Program-made: the position numbers and the translations under genes
DNA from: Aurantiacibacter poecillastricola
Lineage (GTDB): Bacteria; Pseudomonadota; Alphaproteobacteria; Sphingomonadales; Sphingomonadaceae
DNA: 64,000 nt
Direction: 5' to 3'
Assembly (NCBI RefSeq): GCF_030730945.1
Contig: NZ_JAVAMS010000002.1
Span: 558,001 to 622,000, forward strand
Shown: one piece after another, positions 8,635-16,333 of the stretch
Numbering within the stretch: the stretch's first letter is position 1
Layout: each line of letters starts with the position of its first letter
Notes under the pieces: generated by a model
Seen by the model: the letters and a program-made list of their open reading frames with translations, nothing else
Databases searched by the model: none
What the model was told of the DNA's origin: nothing

Positions 8635-9306
8635 TCAGTGAGCGCTTGCCCACAGATGCCCGGCGCCGTGGCCAAGCTCTCCTCCGAGATAACCCTGCAA
8701 AAGCACGGCAATCACCACGATTACCAATACGGCGCGCAGCAGGTTCCGATTTTCCGGTCCTTTCCAGCCCAGTACCGCGAGGCCCGCGCCGATGATGGCG
8801 AGGCCGGTCCCGATCCAGCGGTGTACCTGCATCGTCGCGTCTCCGCCCAGCCACAGGCCGGTGTGGATCCATCCGAACAGCGCCGCGATCACGGCTCCCG
8901 CACCGCCCGCGACGAGCATCACATCCGTCGCCGCGAGCAGGCGAGGCGAGGGGCGCAGCACGGCAATCCCCTCGACGATCCCTGCCACAAGGAACAGCGC
9001 GATGGCGAAGTGAACCGTGGCGGGATGCAGGTTCGTGAGCAGGGTACCGATCGAGGCATCGGGCGGAGGGTCTGGCAATACGCCGGGATCGGACATTCCT
9101 CCGGAAACCTCAGCGGGGGAGGTCGTTTCCTCGCCGCCATGATGTGCCGCCTGCTCTGTTCCTGCGGTTTCGGAGGCCTCGGGCTGTTCGTCATGTGGTT
9201 CCTCGCCATGCGCGAAAGCGGGGAGAGACATGACGAGCAGCAGCGCCGCGCACGCAGCGGCGAGGGTACGCCAGAACTTGCCTACGGGGGTTCTTGCGGG
9301 GGCCAT
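8635..9306 (-). CDS. DUF2231 membrane protein with His-rich periplasmic N-terminus
   Basis: The 223-residue product has an N-terminal signal or anchor (about 10-32), then a polar, His-, Glu- and Asp-rich stretch (HGEEPHDEQ, AAHHGGEE), then four membrane helices. The segment LHPATVHFAIALF is the signature of DUF2231. A further His pair lies in QVHRWIG and GWIHTGLW. Its ATG overlaps the csoR stop by one base (TGATG), so it is translationally coupled to the copper regulator, which suggests a role in handling copper at the membrane. Confidence 0.8.
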   Translation of the reverse strand: MAPARTPVGKFWRTLAAACAALLLVMSLPAFAHGEEPHDEQPEASETAGTEQAAHHGGEETTSPAEVSGGMSDPGVLPDPPPDASIGTLLTNLHPATVHFAIALFLVAGIVEGIAVLRPSPRLLAATDVMLVAGGAGAVIAALFGWIHTGLWLGGDATMQVHRWIGTGLAIIGAGLAVLGWKGPENRNLLRAVLVIVVIAVLLQGYLGGELGHGAGHLWASAH

Positions 9307-9578
9307 CAGCGCTTGGCCTTGGCGAACAGGTCCACCAGCTCGCCGAACTTCGCCTGCTGCTCCTCCGCGTCGCCCGAGGCGATGGCTTCGGCGACGCAGT
9401 GCGAGGCATGGCTCTTCAGGATCTCGTCCTCGGCCTTCGCCAGCGCTGCCTTCACCGCCTGGATCTGGTGCAGGATGTCGATGCAGTAGCGATCCTCCTC
9501 CACCATCCGCGTGATGCCGCGCACCTGTCCCTCGATGCGGCCGAGGCGGTTCAAAAGTGATTTCGTTTGCTGGACCAT
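9306..9578 (-). CDS. csoR: CsoR-family copper-sensing transcriptional repressor
   Basis: The 90-residue protein is the length of CsoR/RcnR regulators, which are all-helical and release DNA when they bind Cu(I). The three copper ligands of CsoR are present: C32, H57 and C61. Their spacing (25 and 4) is the same as in the well-studied mycobacterial CsoR. The N-terminal LLNRLGRIEGQVRGI is the family DNA-contact helix. The ATG at 9578 was chosen since upstream residues of the longer frame have no family resemblance. A fitting operator lies 20 bases upstream, shared with copA. Confidence 0.95.
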   Translation of the reverse strand: MVQQTKSLLNRLGRIEGQVRGITRMVEEDRYCIDILHQIQAVKAALAKAEDEILKSHASHCVAEAIASGDAEEQQAKFGELVDLFAKAKR

Positions 9579-9597
9579 GGCCCTTCGTCCTCTTGAA

Positions 9598-9614
9598 ATA
9601 CCCCCATAGGGTAT
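9598..9614. promoter_or_regulatory. CsoR-type operator between csoR and copA
   Basis: ATACCCCCATAGGGTAT is a 17-base dyad: ATACCC, a 5-base centre, GGGTAT. This is the known form of CsoR operators (TACCC...GGGTA). It lies in the 49-bp gap between divergent csoR and copA, 13 bases before the copA ATG, so binding should repress both directions. Confidence 0.85.
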
Positions 9615-9627
9615 GTAGCTAGCCGCC

Positions 9628-11361
9628 ATGACACAACCCCTTTCGCTTTCACGTCGCGGTTTCCTTGGCACGGGCGCCCTCGCTGCAGCGGGACTCGCCG
9701 TTCCTGCCTGGGCGCGAGGGCAGTCGCTAACCCATGCTCGCAACGGGTTCGGCGAAGTGTCGGGCAACACGATCGACCTTTCCATCGGCAACCACCATTT
9801 CACCACTGGTGGGCGCAGCGGCCATGCCATCGCGGTAAACGGCACCGTGCCCGGCCCGCTGATCCGCCTGCGCGAGGGGCAGGACGTGACGCTGAATGTG
9901 ACGAACAACCTGGAGGAGGATAGCTCGATCCACTGGCACGGGCTGCTCCTACCGTTCCAGTTCGACGGCGTGCCGGGCGTCAGCTTCCCCGGTATCCGTC
10001 CGGGCGAGACGTTCCAGTACCGTTTCCCGATCCGGCAGACCGGCACCTACTGGTGGCATTCGCATTCGGGCCTGCAGGAACAGGCGGGTCATTACGGTCC
10101 CATCGTGATCGAAAGCGCCGAGCCGGATCCGCGCTACGACCGCGACTACGTGGTCCTGCTGAGCGAATTCACACCCCGCCACCCGCACGAGATCGCGCGG
10201 ATGCTGGCCGTGGGCGAACACTATTTCAACCGCCAGATGATGACAGTGGGCAGCGGCGAGATGTCGCTTGAAGACCGCCTAATGTGGGGCGCGATGCGGA
10301 TGAACCCGCGCGACATCTCCGACGTGACGGGCGCGACCTACACCTTCCTCGTCAACGGCCACGGGCCGGCTGACGATCTGGAGTTCCTGTTCAACCCGGG
10401 TGAGCGGGTGCGGCTACGCGTCATCAACGGCTCGGCGATGACCTTCTTCAATGTCCGCATCCCCGGCGTGCCTATGCAGGTGATCGCTGCCGACGGGCAG
10501 GAGGTGGACCCGGTCGAGGTGGACGAGTTCCAGATCGGCGTCGCCGAGACCTACGACGTGATCGTGCAGCCTGGCGCTGGCAGCCATGCCTTCGTGGCAG
10601 AGGCGATGGACCGCTCGGGCATGGCGGTCGCCAGCCTCACCTCGCAAGCGGGCCAGCGCGCCGCGCCGCCGCCTTTGCGCGAGCCGGTCACGCTCGACAT
10701 GGTCGACATGGGCATGGGCGGCATGGCGCATGGTTCGATGGATCATGGCGGCATGGATCATGGCAGCATGGGCACGGGCGAAGGGGGCATGGACCATTCC
10801 ATGCGCGACACCTCGCTGCTGCCGCCCGATGTGAAGGTCGGCCCGGGCATCGACATGGTCGCTTCCATGCCGATGGACCGCATGGACTTTCCCGGCCTCG
10901 GCCTCGACAAGGTGCCGCACCGGGTGCTGCGCTATACCGACCTGAAGGCCCGGAACGCCAATCCGCATCGCATGCCCACGCGCAGCATGGAAATACACCT
11001 CACCGGCAATATGGAACGCTACATGTGGTCGTTCGACGGCAAGCAGTTCAGCGCCGTTACCGACGATCCGATCCGCTTCGCCTATGACGAGCGGGTGCGG
11101 GTGAAGCTGGTGAACGACACCATGATGGCGCACCCGATCCACCTGCACGGCCACTTCTTCGAGCTGGTGAACGGGACGGGGATGATGAACCAGCCGCTGA
11201 AGCACACGCTGGTGGTGCAGCCGGGCTCGACCGCGACTTTCGACCTCACGGCGAACGAGCCGGGCGACTGGGCCTTCCACTGCCACCTGCTCTACCACAT
11301 GCACGCAGGCATGATGCAGACCGTCACCGTGCGCCCCTTCCCGGAAGAGGGAGAGGCCTGA
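9628..11361 (+). CDS. copA: Multicopper oxidase CopA (copper resistance)
   Basis: CopA oxidises Cu(I) to Cu(II) in the periplasm. The 577-residue product begins with a Tat signal (SRRGFLGTGALAAAGLA) for folded export. All four copper-binding blocks are there: HWHGLLLPFQFDG (about 105), WWHSHSG (about 141), HPIHLHGHFFE near 505 and HCHLLYHMHAGM near 550. Before the last cupredoxin domain a Met/His-rich insert (MGMGGMAHGSMDHGGMDHG) should bind extra copper, as in PcoA/CopA. The CsoR operator lies just upstream, and copB follows with a 1-base overlap. Confidence 0.96.
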   Translation: MTQPLSLSRRGFLGTGALAAAGLAVPAWARGQSLTHARNGFGEVSGNTIDLSIGNHHFTTGGRSGHAIAVNGTVPGPLIRLREGQDVTLNVTNNLEEDSSIHWHGLLLPFQFDGVPGVSFPGIRPGETFQYRFPIRQTGTYWWHSHSGLQEQAGHYGPIVIESAEPDPRYDRDYVVLLSEFTPRHPHEIARMLAVGEHYFNRQMMTVGSGEMSLEDRLMWGAMRMNPRDISDVTGATYTFLVNGHGPADDLEFLFNPGERVRLRVINGSAMTFFNVRIPGVPMQVIAADGQEVDPVEVDEFQIGVAETYDVIVQPGAGSHAFVAEAMDRSGMAVASLTSQAGQRAAPPPLREPVTLDMVDMGMGGMAHGSMDHGGMDHGSMGTGEGGMDHSMRDTSLLPPDVKVGPGIDMVASMPMDRMDFPGLGLDKVPHRVLRYTDLKARNANPHRMPTRSMEIHLTGNMERYMWSFDGKQFSAVTDDPIRFAYDERVRVKLVNDTMMAHPIHLHGHFFELVNGTGMMNQPLKHTLVVQPGSTATFDLTANEPGDWAFHCHLLYHMHAGMMQTVTVRPFPEEGEA

Positions 11362-12389
11362 TGCGCTACGTTTTGCTAGCAGGCGCAGCCCTGATCGCCG
11401 CTCCCGCTGCGGCGCAGGACCATTCCGGACATGCCGGGCACCAGATGCCCGCACAGGAGGAGCCGGAAGACCATTCCGCCCACGAGCAGATGGATCACGG
11501 CGCGATGGACCACTCGCAGATGGACCATAGCGAGATGGACCACTCGCAGATGGACCACGGCGAAATCGACCATTCGTCAATGGATCACTCCCAGATGGAT
11601 CACAGCGGGATGGACCACTCCGCCCACCAGATGGACATTCCCGAAGGTCCACCCCCGCCGCGCGCCTTCGAGGGGCCGCGGCATGCGGCCGAGATGTATT
11701 TCGATCCGCAGCGCCTTGCCGAGGCGCGGGCCTATAGCCGCATTGCGCATGGCGGGCTGACCACCGGCATGGTCTTCGTCGAACGGCTGGAAGCCCGCCT
11801 TGCCGAGGGGCACGATGCCTATCTGTGGGATGCCAGCGCCTGGTACGGCACGTCGCTCGACAAGATCGTCTTTAAGACCGAAGGCGAGGGCGAGCTGGCT
11901 GACGGCGGCGAGGTGGAAGACGCCGAGATGCAGCTATTGTGGGGCCACGCCATCGGCCCCTTCATCGACTTGCAGGCAGGCATGCGCGTGGACGTGGAGC
12001 CCGATACCACCGCGCATTTCGCCGTGGGAGCTGCGGGCCTTGCGCCCTACATGATCCACTTCGATGCCGCCGCCTTTCTCTCCGACGAGGGCGACCTCAC
12101 AGCGCGGATCGAGGCCGAGCACGACATGAGACTCACCCAGCGCCTTATCCTCCAGCCACGCGTAGAGGCAGAACTCAGCGCGCAGGACATACCGGAGCGC
12201 GGCATCGGATCCGGTCTCTCGAAGATTGAGGCAGGCGCACGCCTGCGCTACGAGATCGTGCCCGAATTCGCGCCCTATATCGGCGTGGAATACGAAGCGG
12301 CGACCGGCCAGACAGCCGATTACATGCGCGCCGAAGGCAGCGACCCGGATGGCGTCTCGCTATTGCTGGGCTTGCGCTTCTGGTTCTGA
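11361..12389 (+). CDS. copB: Outer-membrane copper resistance protein CopB
   Basis: The product has 342 residues: a signal peptide cut after about AAAQ19, a Met/His/Asp-rich region (about 20-95) and a C-terminal beta-barrel domain of the CopB/PcoB family (from ARAYSRIAHGG to the final LLLGLRFWF, an aromatic C-terminus typical of outer-membrane proteins). The N-terminal part is built of nine MDHSQ-like pentapeptides that should bind copper. Its ATG overlaps the copA stop by one base, so the pair is coupled. Confidence 0.95.
   Translation: MRYVLLAGAALIAAPAAAQDHSGHAGHQMPAQEEPEDHSAHEQMDHGAMDHSQMDHSEMDHSQMDHGEIDHSSMDHSQMDHSGMDHSAHQMDIPEGPPPPRAFEGPRHAAEMYFDPQRLAEARAYSRIAHGGLTTGMVFVERLEARLAEGHDAYLWDASAWYGTSLDKIVFKTEGEGELADGGEVEDAEMQLLWGHAIGPFIDLQAGMRVDVEPDTTAHFAVGAAGLAPYMIHFDAAAFLSDEGDLTARIEAEHDMRLTQRLILQPRVEAELSAQDIPERGIGSGLSKIEAGARLRYEIVPEFAPYIGVEYEAATGQTADYMRAEGSDPDGVSLLLGLRFWF
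11490..11624 (+). repeat. Nine tandem 15-base units encoding MDHxx in copB
   Basis: The units read MDHGA, MDHSQ, MDHSE, MDHSQ, MDHGE, IDHSS, MDHSQ, MDHSG, MDHSA. The DNA is also similar (ATGGACCACTCGCAG and variants), so copy number could change by slippage while keeping frame. Confidence 0.9.
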
Positions 12390-12417
12390 GCCGAAGCGGG
12401 GCCGTCACGCCAGCGGG

Positions 12418-12825
12418 TCACTCATACGGAACGAAGTCGCCCAAGAACACCACTCCGGTCGTGTAGCCCTGCGTGCGGTCGATCGTGCGCACAACATCCT
12501 GCTTGCACAGTTGCGAGCCGGTCCGCTCGATCACCAGGATGTCTCGGCTGTCGAGCGAGCGCGGATTGTCCGGCCGAGCCACGTAGATCGTGTCGCCGGC
12601 GTCATACACGACGGCGGTCTCGTCGATGATCCGAAGGCGATTGTCGAGGAATGCAGGGATGCAACTTTGCGGTTCGCCCGCAGTCTTGCCTTCCAGCATG
12701 GTGGCCAGCCGCGCTTCGCCCTCTTCCGCGCCGCCCATCTGCGTTGTGGTGCAGGCGGCGGTCAGGCCCAGTGCGAAGGCGAGCGTGGCTGCGCCCCGTA
12801 GCGATTTGCGTGATATGTGCTGCAT
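12418..12825 (-). CDS. Putative lipoprotein, function unknown
   Basis: The product has 135 residues. The signal MQHISRKSLRGAATLAFALG ends in the lipobox TAAC, with C25 lipidated. Two more cysteines (QSCIPAF and QLCKQD) may form a disulfide. A consistent body pattern (RIIDETAVVYDAGDTIYVARP) suggests a small beta-rich domain. The ATG at 12825 has GGAAGGAG upstream; the longer frame to 12906 has no signal sense. It lies behind the rplI terminator, so it is likely transcribed on its own. Confidence 0.65.
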   Translation of the reverse strand: MQHISRKSLRGAATLAFALGLTAACTTTQMGGAEEGEARLATMLEGKTAGEPQSCIPAFLDNRLRIIDETAVVYDAGDTIYVARPDNPRSLDSRDILVIERTGSQLCKQDVVRTIDRTQGYTTGVVFLGDFVPYE

Positions 12826-12891
12826 GTTTCGACTCCTTCCTCCTTGAGTCGTGTGTGCAACGAGCATCCAGGGCAGCCGTTCCGAAACGAG

Positions 12892-12924
12892 AAAGGGCGC
12901 CGCCATCGCTGGCAGCGCCCCCTC
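12892..12924 (-). terminator. Terminator after rplI
   Basis: On the minus strand AGGGGGCGCTGCC and GGCGGCGCCCT arms enclose a short loop and are followed by TTCTCG. It lies 22 bases after the rplI stop and should end the rpsF-rpsR-rplI transcript. Confidence 0.75.
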
Positions 12925-12946
12925 TTGTTCGTCGGTCCGACAGGTG

Positions 12947-13597
12947 TCAGGCGTTCGCGTTATCGCCGTCTTCCTCGCCCTCGGCGGGCTCTTCGATCGG
13001 ATTGCCTTCGGCGTCGATCGGCGTGGGCAGGTCGCCCAGTTCGCGGTCGGGGTCGAGCTCTTCCTGGAAGCCTTCGCCGGCGATGGCGGCAGCTTCGTCC
13101 TCGGCAGCCTGCTTGAGGATGTCGACGCCCTGGCTCTGCAGCTCGGCTTCGTCCTCGGAGCGGGCCACGTTGGCCTTGATCGTCACTTCGACCTCGGCGT
13201 GAAGCGCCACGGTCACGTCGAACATGCCAATGGTCTTGATCGGCGCGCCCATGATGACCTGCTTCTTGTCGATGTCGTGGCCCTTGTCGGCCAGGGCGGC
13301 AGCGACGTCGCGCACGTTCACCGAGCCGTAGAGCTGGCCGGCGTTGGACGCGGCGCGGATCAGCACGATCTCGGTGCCTTCCACGGTTTCGCCCTGCTTC
13401 TTGGCCGCTTCACGCTTCTCGGCGTTCTCGGCTTCGAGACGCTCGCGATTGGCTTCGAAGACCTGCTTGTTCGCCGCATTGGCGCGCAGGGCTTTCTTCT
13501 GCGGGAGCAGGAAGTTGCGGGCATAGCCGTCCTTTACGGTGACGATGTCGCCGATCTGGCCGAGATTGCCGATGCGTTCGAGGAGGATGATATCCAT
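12947..13597 (-). CDS. rplI: 50S ribosomal protein L9
   Basis: The product is 216 residues, longer than the 150 or so of enterobacterial L9 because of an acidic C-terminal tail (about 170-216) common in sphingomonads. The N-terminal RNA-binding domain is typical: MDIILLERIGNLGQIGD, VKDGYARNFLLPQKKA. The long helix (about 40-75) and the C-terminal domain follow. It ends the rpsF-rpsR-rplI operon, 14 bases after rpsR. Confidence 0.97.
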   Translation of the reverse strand: MDIILLERIGNLGQIGDIVTVKDGYARNFLLPQKKALRANAANKQVFEANRERLEAENAEKREAAKKQGETVEGTEIVLIRAASNAGQLYGSVNVRDVAAALADKGHDIDKKQVIMGAPIKTIGMFDVTVALHAEVEVTIKANVARSEDEAELQSQGVDILKQAAEDEAAAIAGEGFQEELDPDRELGDLPTPIDAEGNPIEEPAEGEEDGDNANA

Positions 13598-13611
13598 GAT
13601 GTATGCTCCTC

Positions 13612-13836
13612 TTACTTCACGATGTAGGGCAGCAGGCCCAGATGACGGGCGCGCTTGATCGCCTTGGCCAGTTCACGCTGCTTCTTGGCGGAAACGGCGG
13701 TGATGCGGCTGGGCACGATCTTGCCACGCTCGGACATGAAGCCCTGGAGGAGGCGCACGTCCTTGTAGTCGATTGCGGGGGCGTCCTTGGCCTGGAAGGG
13801 GCAGGACTTGCGGCGGCGGTAGAACGGGCGTGCCAT
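13612..13836 (-). CDS. rpsR: 30S ribosomal protein S18
   Basis: The 74-residue product is standard for S18. It keeps [10 protein letters not shown], the [17 protein letters not shown] core and the basic C-terminal helix ([21 protein letters not shown]). S18 pairs with S6 on the 30S platform. The start overlaps the last base of rpsF, so the two partners are made in step. Confidence 0.98.
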   Translation of the reverse strand: MARPFYRRRKSCPFQAKDAPAIDYKDVRLLQGFMSERGKIVPSRITAVSAKKQRELAKAIKRARHLGLLPYIVK

Positions 13837-14201
13837 CAGTTACGCTCCTCCCGGTCGCTGCGACGCTTCTTGTCGCGGTCGTTCTTGCGCATCATGGCCG
13901 AGGGGCCTTCCTCGTGCTCTTCCACGGCGATCGTCAGCCAGCGGATGATGTCTTCATTGATGCGGTTCTGGCGCTCGAGCTCGGCCACCAGAGAGCCGGG
14001 GCCCTCGATGTTGAGCATCACGAAATGCGCCTTGCGGTTACGGTCGATCTTGTAGGCGAGGGACTTCAGGCCCCAGGTCTCGGTCTTCACGACCTTGCCG
14101 TCGTTAGCTTCCACGATTTCCGTGGCGCTGGCGGCAAGCGCGTCAACCTGAGCCTGGCTCAGGTCCTGACGCGCGAGGAAAACATGCTCGTAAAGAGCCA
14201 T
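13836..14201 (-). CDS. rpsF: 30S ribosomal protein S6
   Basis: The 121-residue product shows [22 protein letters not shown] and [19 protein letters not shown], typical of S6, and a charged C-terminal tail ending in RSDREERN. It is the first gene of the S6-S18-L9 operon. The region upstream (14202-14390) holds divergent transcription starts for this operon and for the DUF3237 gene. Confidence 0.98.
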   Translation of the reverse strand: MALYEHVFLARQDLSQAQVDALAASATEIVEANDGKVVKTETWGLKSLAYKIDRNRKAHFVMLNIEGPGSLVAELERQNRINEDIIRWLTIAVEEHEEGPSAMMRKNDRDKKRRSDREERN

Positions 14202-14390
14202 GCGCGCTTCCTTTCACTTCATGCCGATCGCTGACATTGGCACGGCGAATTCCGCGCGCGTCCCTCCGGCTTTCTTCGAATTTTCCACCGGGGCGCGTTA
14301 TGCCCGGAAACAGTGGAAGGCGCGCACATAGCGAAATTGCGCAACATTGCAAGCGCGGTTACGAGGGTGGCAACAGGGAGGACTTCATAC

Positions 14391-14906
14391 ATGCGCCAAT
14401 TCATCGCCGCCACCATCGCCATGCTGCTGCCCGCTGCCGCCGCCGCGCAGGACGCGCCATCGCCGCCCCCGGCGCCTGGCCTCGAACTGCTGTATCGTTC
14501 CGTCGTCACGCTGGGCGAAGTGATCGAGGTGGGGAAGACCCCGCGCGGCGTGCGCCGGATCATCCCCATCACCGGCGGCACCTTCGAAGGACCAGAGATG
14601 CGCGGAGAGATCCTGCCGATGGGATGGGACTGGCAGCTTGATCGCTCGGACGGCTGCAGCGATATCGTTGCCGACTATTTCCTGCGTACCGAGGGCGGCG
14701 TGGTGATCAACGTCGTCAATACAGGCACGCTGTGCATGCCTACGCCCGGCGAGGCGCCGCCGCCCCCCGCGCGCACCAGCCCCGTCTTCGAAGCACCTTT
14801 GGGCGACTATGACTGGCTGACCCGCGGCGCCTATGTCGGCACGCTCGGCTTCGATCCGTCGGTCGGCCAGCCGCACGTCGTGATCACCGTCTATCGCGCC
14901 AATTGA
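14391..14906 (+). CDS. Secreted DUF3237 family protein
   Basis: The product has 171 residues. A signal peptide ends near AAAAQ (about 19). The DUF3237 domain follows, with its characteristic VGKTPRGVRRIIPITGG, FEGPEMRGEILPMGWDWQL and FLRTEGGVVINVVNTG. The family forms a small beta-barrel; its biochemical function is unknown. AGGGAGGA at 14375-14382 supports the ATG at 14391. Most family members are cytoplasmic, so the export signal is worth noting. Confidence 0.8.
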   Translation: MRQFIAATIAMLLPAAAAAQDAPSPPPAPGLELLYRSVVTLGEVIEVGKTPRGVRRIIPITGGTFEGPEMRGEILPMGWDWQLDRSDGCSDIVADYFLRTEGGVVINVVNTGTLCMPTPGEAPPPPARTSPVFEAPLGDYDWLTRGAYVGTLGFDPSVGQPHVVITVYRAN

Positions 14907-14983
14907 CCTTGGCTATGGTGACCCGCAGGATAGAAACGACCTGCCGGGCGTATTGAGTTCTCGCGCGACATAAGGAAAATTGC

Positions 14984-15934
14984 ATGCCCGGTGGCCTGGT
15001 AGCCCTGCTAGACGACGTATCGATCATCGCCCGCACCGCCTCTGCCAGCGTGGACGACATTGCCGCCGCCGCAGGGCGCGCAGGCTCCAAGACGGCAGGC
15101 GTCGTGATCGACGATGCGGCCGTGACGCCGAGCTACGTCACCGGCCTCTCGCCGGCGCGCGAGTTGCCGATCATCTGGAATATCACCAAGGGCAGCCTGT
15201 TCAACAAGCTGGTGATCCTGCTTCCCGGCGCCATGCTGCTGAGCGAATTCCTGCCACAGGCGATCGTCTTCATCCTGATGCTGGGCGGCTGCTACCTCTC
15301 CTACGAGGGGGCCGAAAAGGTGATCGAGAAGCTGGGCGGGGCCAAGCACGGCAAGACGGTGGACGACGTTATCGAGGATCCCGCCAAGTTCGAGAAACAG
15401 CGCGTATCGGGGGCGATCCGCACCGACCTGATCCTGTCGGCGGAGATCATGGCGATCACGCTGAACGAAGTTGCCGCGGAGGATTTCATCACCCGCGCCG
15501 GGGTTCTTGCACTGGTCGGGGTCGCGGTGACGGTGGGCGTTTACGGCGCGGTCGGGCTGATCGTGAAGATGGACGATATCGGTCTCCACCTGTGCAAGGA
15601 AGGGCGCACCAGTTTCGGGCGCAAGTTCGGCGACATGCTGGTGCATGCCATGCCCCATCTGCTGACGGTGCTGTCCTTCGTTGGCACCATCGCGATGCTG
15701 TGGGTGGGCGGCGGGATCATCCTGCACGGGCTTGCCGAGATCGGCCTTTCGGGGCCGGAGCACTGGGTGGAAGGCATCGAGCACGGCGTCTCTGCCATTG
15801 CCGGGGGGTTGCTGGGCTGGCTGACCTTCGCGGGCCTGTCGGCGCTCACCGGCCTGGCGCTGGGCGCGGTGATCGTGTTTGTGCTCCACAAGGTGCTGGG
15901 TTTCGGCCACTCGGAGGAGGCCGCTGCGCACTAG
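14984..15934 (+). CDS. DUF808 (YedI-like) inner-membrane protein
   Basis: The 316-residue product matches the DUF808/YedI family: MPGGLVALLDDVSIIARTAS at the start, TAGVVIDDAAVTPSYV, then LPIIWNITKGSLFNKL and several membrane helices (about 77-107, 165-190, 215-245, 262-300). The KHGKTVDDVIEDPAKFEKQR loop is cytosolic. The family is conserved in proteobacteria with no firm function. The ATG follows a short gap with weak GGAAAAT upstream. Confidence 0.85.
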   Translation: MPGGLVALLDDVSIIARTASASVDDIAAAAGRAGSKTAGVVIDDAAVTPSYVTGLSPARELPIIWNITKGSLFNKLVILLPGAMLLSEFLPQAIVFILMLGGCYLSYEGAEKVIEKLGGAKHGKTVDDVIEDPAKFEKQRVSGAIRTDLILSAEIMAITLNEVAAEDFITRAGVLALVGVAVTVGVYGAVGLIVKMDDIGLHLCKEGRTSFGRKFGDMLVHAMPHLLTVLSFVGTIAMLWVGGGIILHGLAEIGLSGPEHWVEGIEHGVSAIAGGLLGWLTFAGLSALTGLALGAVIVFVLHKVLGFGHSEEAAAH

Positions 15935-15944
15935 TCGCGAAGGA

Positions 15945-16247
15945 TCAGTGCGCCTCGGCCCGGCGTTCGCGGCGTTCGTGAACCAGCCAGGCGTCCTCGT
16001 TGGGCCAGCTCTGGCCGTCCTCGTTCTCGATCCGCCCGTCGGGGTGCAGGACGACCCAGCCTTCCTGGTCCACCGCCCGCGGATCGAGCAGCAGCGGGGT
16101 CAGCCGCCGGTCCTGCCCGACCTGCCAGCCGATGATGTTGCTCTTCACAAGATCGACCTGGTTGTCGTCGAAATAGGCATGGACGAGATAGGTCCCGGGC
16201 GCCGCATCAAGCATGCCCACGCCGCTGAGGCGGTAATTCTTCTGCAT
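15945..16247 (-). CDS. Hypothetical protein
   Basis: The product has 100 residues from the ATG at 16247 (GGGAGCGCC upstream). It is a soluble, acidic protein with GTYLVHAYFDDNQVDLV and EGWVVLHPDGRIEN; there is no signal or membrane segment. I do not recognise the family. It converges on the DUF808 gene with 10 bases between stops and lies 86 bases after the start region of nothing else; the Mur ligase gene behind it is on the same strand. Confidence 0.55.
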   Translation of the reverse strand: MQKNYRLSGVGMLDAAPGTYLVHAYFDDNQVDLVKSNIIGWQVGQDRRLTPLLLDPRAVDQEGWVVLHPDGRIENEDGQSWPNEDAWLVHERRERRAEAH

Positions 16248-16333
16248 TGGCGCTCCCTTGCGTTGTGCGCGAACCAATCACGCACGGGCTGAAATCGCGT
16301 TTAGGAAACAGGGTTAAGCCGCTGGAGCGGTTA

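Noticed and set aside
7365..8795. A 476-codon plus-strand frame across the channel and DUF305 genes
   Set aside because: Antisense to three genes with clear membrane helices and family motifs.
11490..11624. Regular short repeats that might be taken for a CRISPR array
   Set aside because: Units are 15 bases with no spacers and encode in-frame MDHxx peptides in copB.
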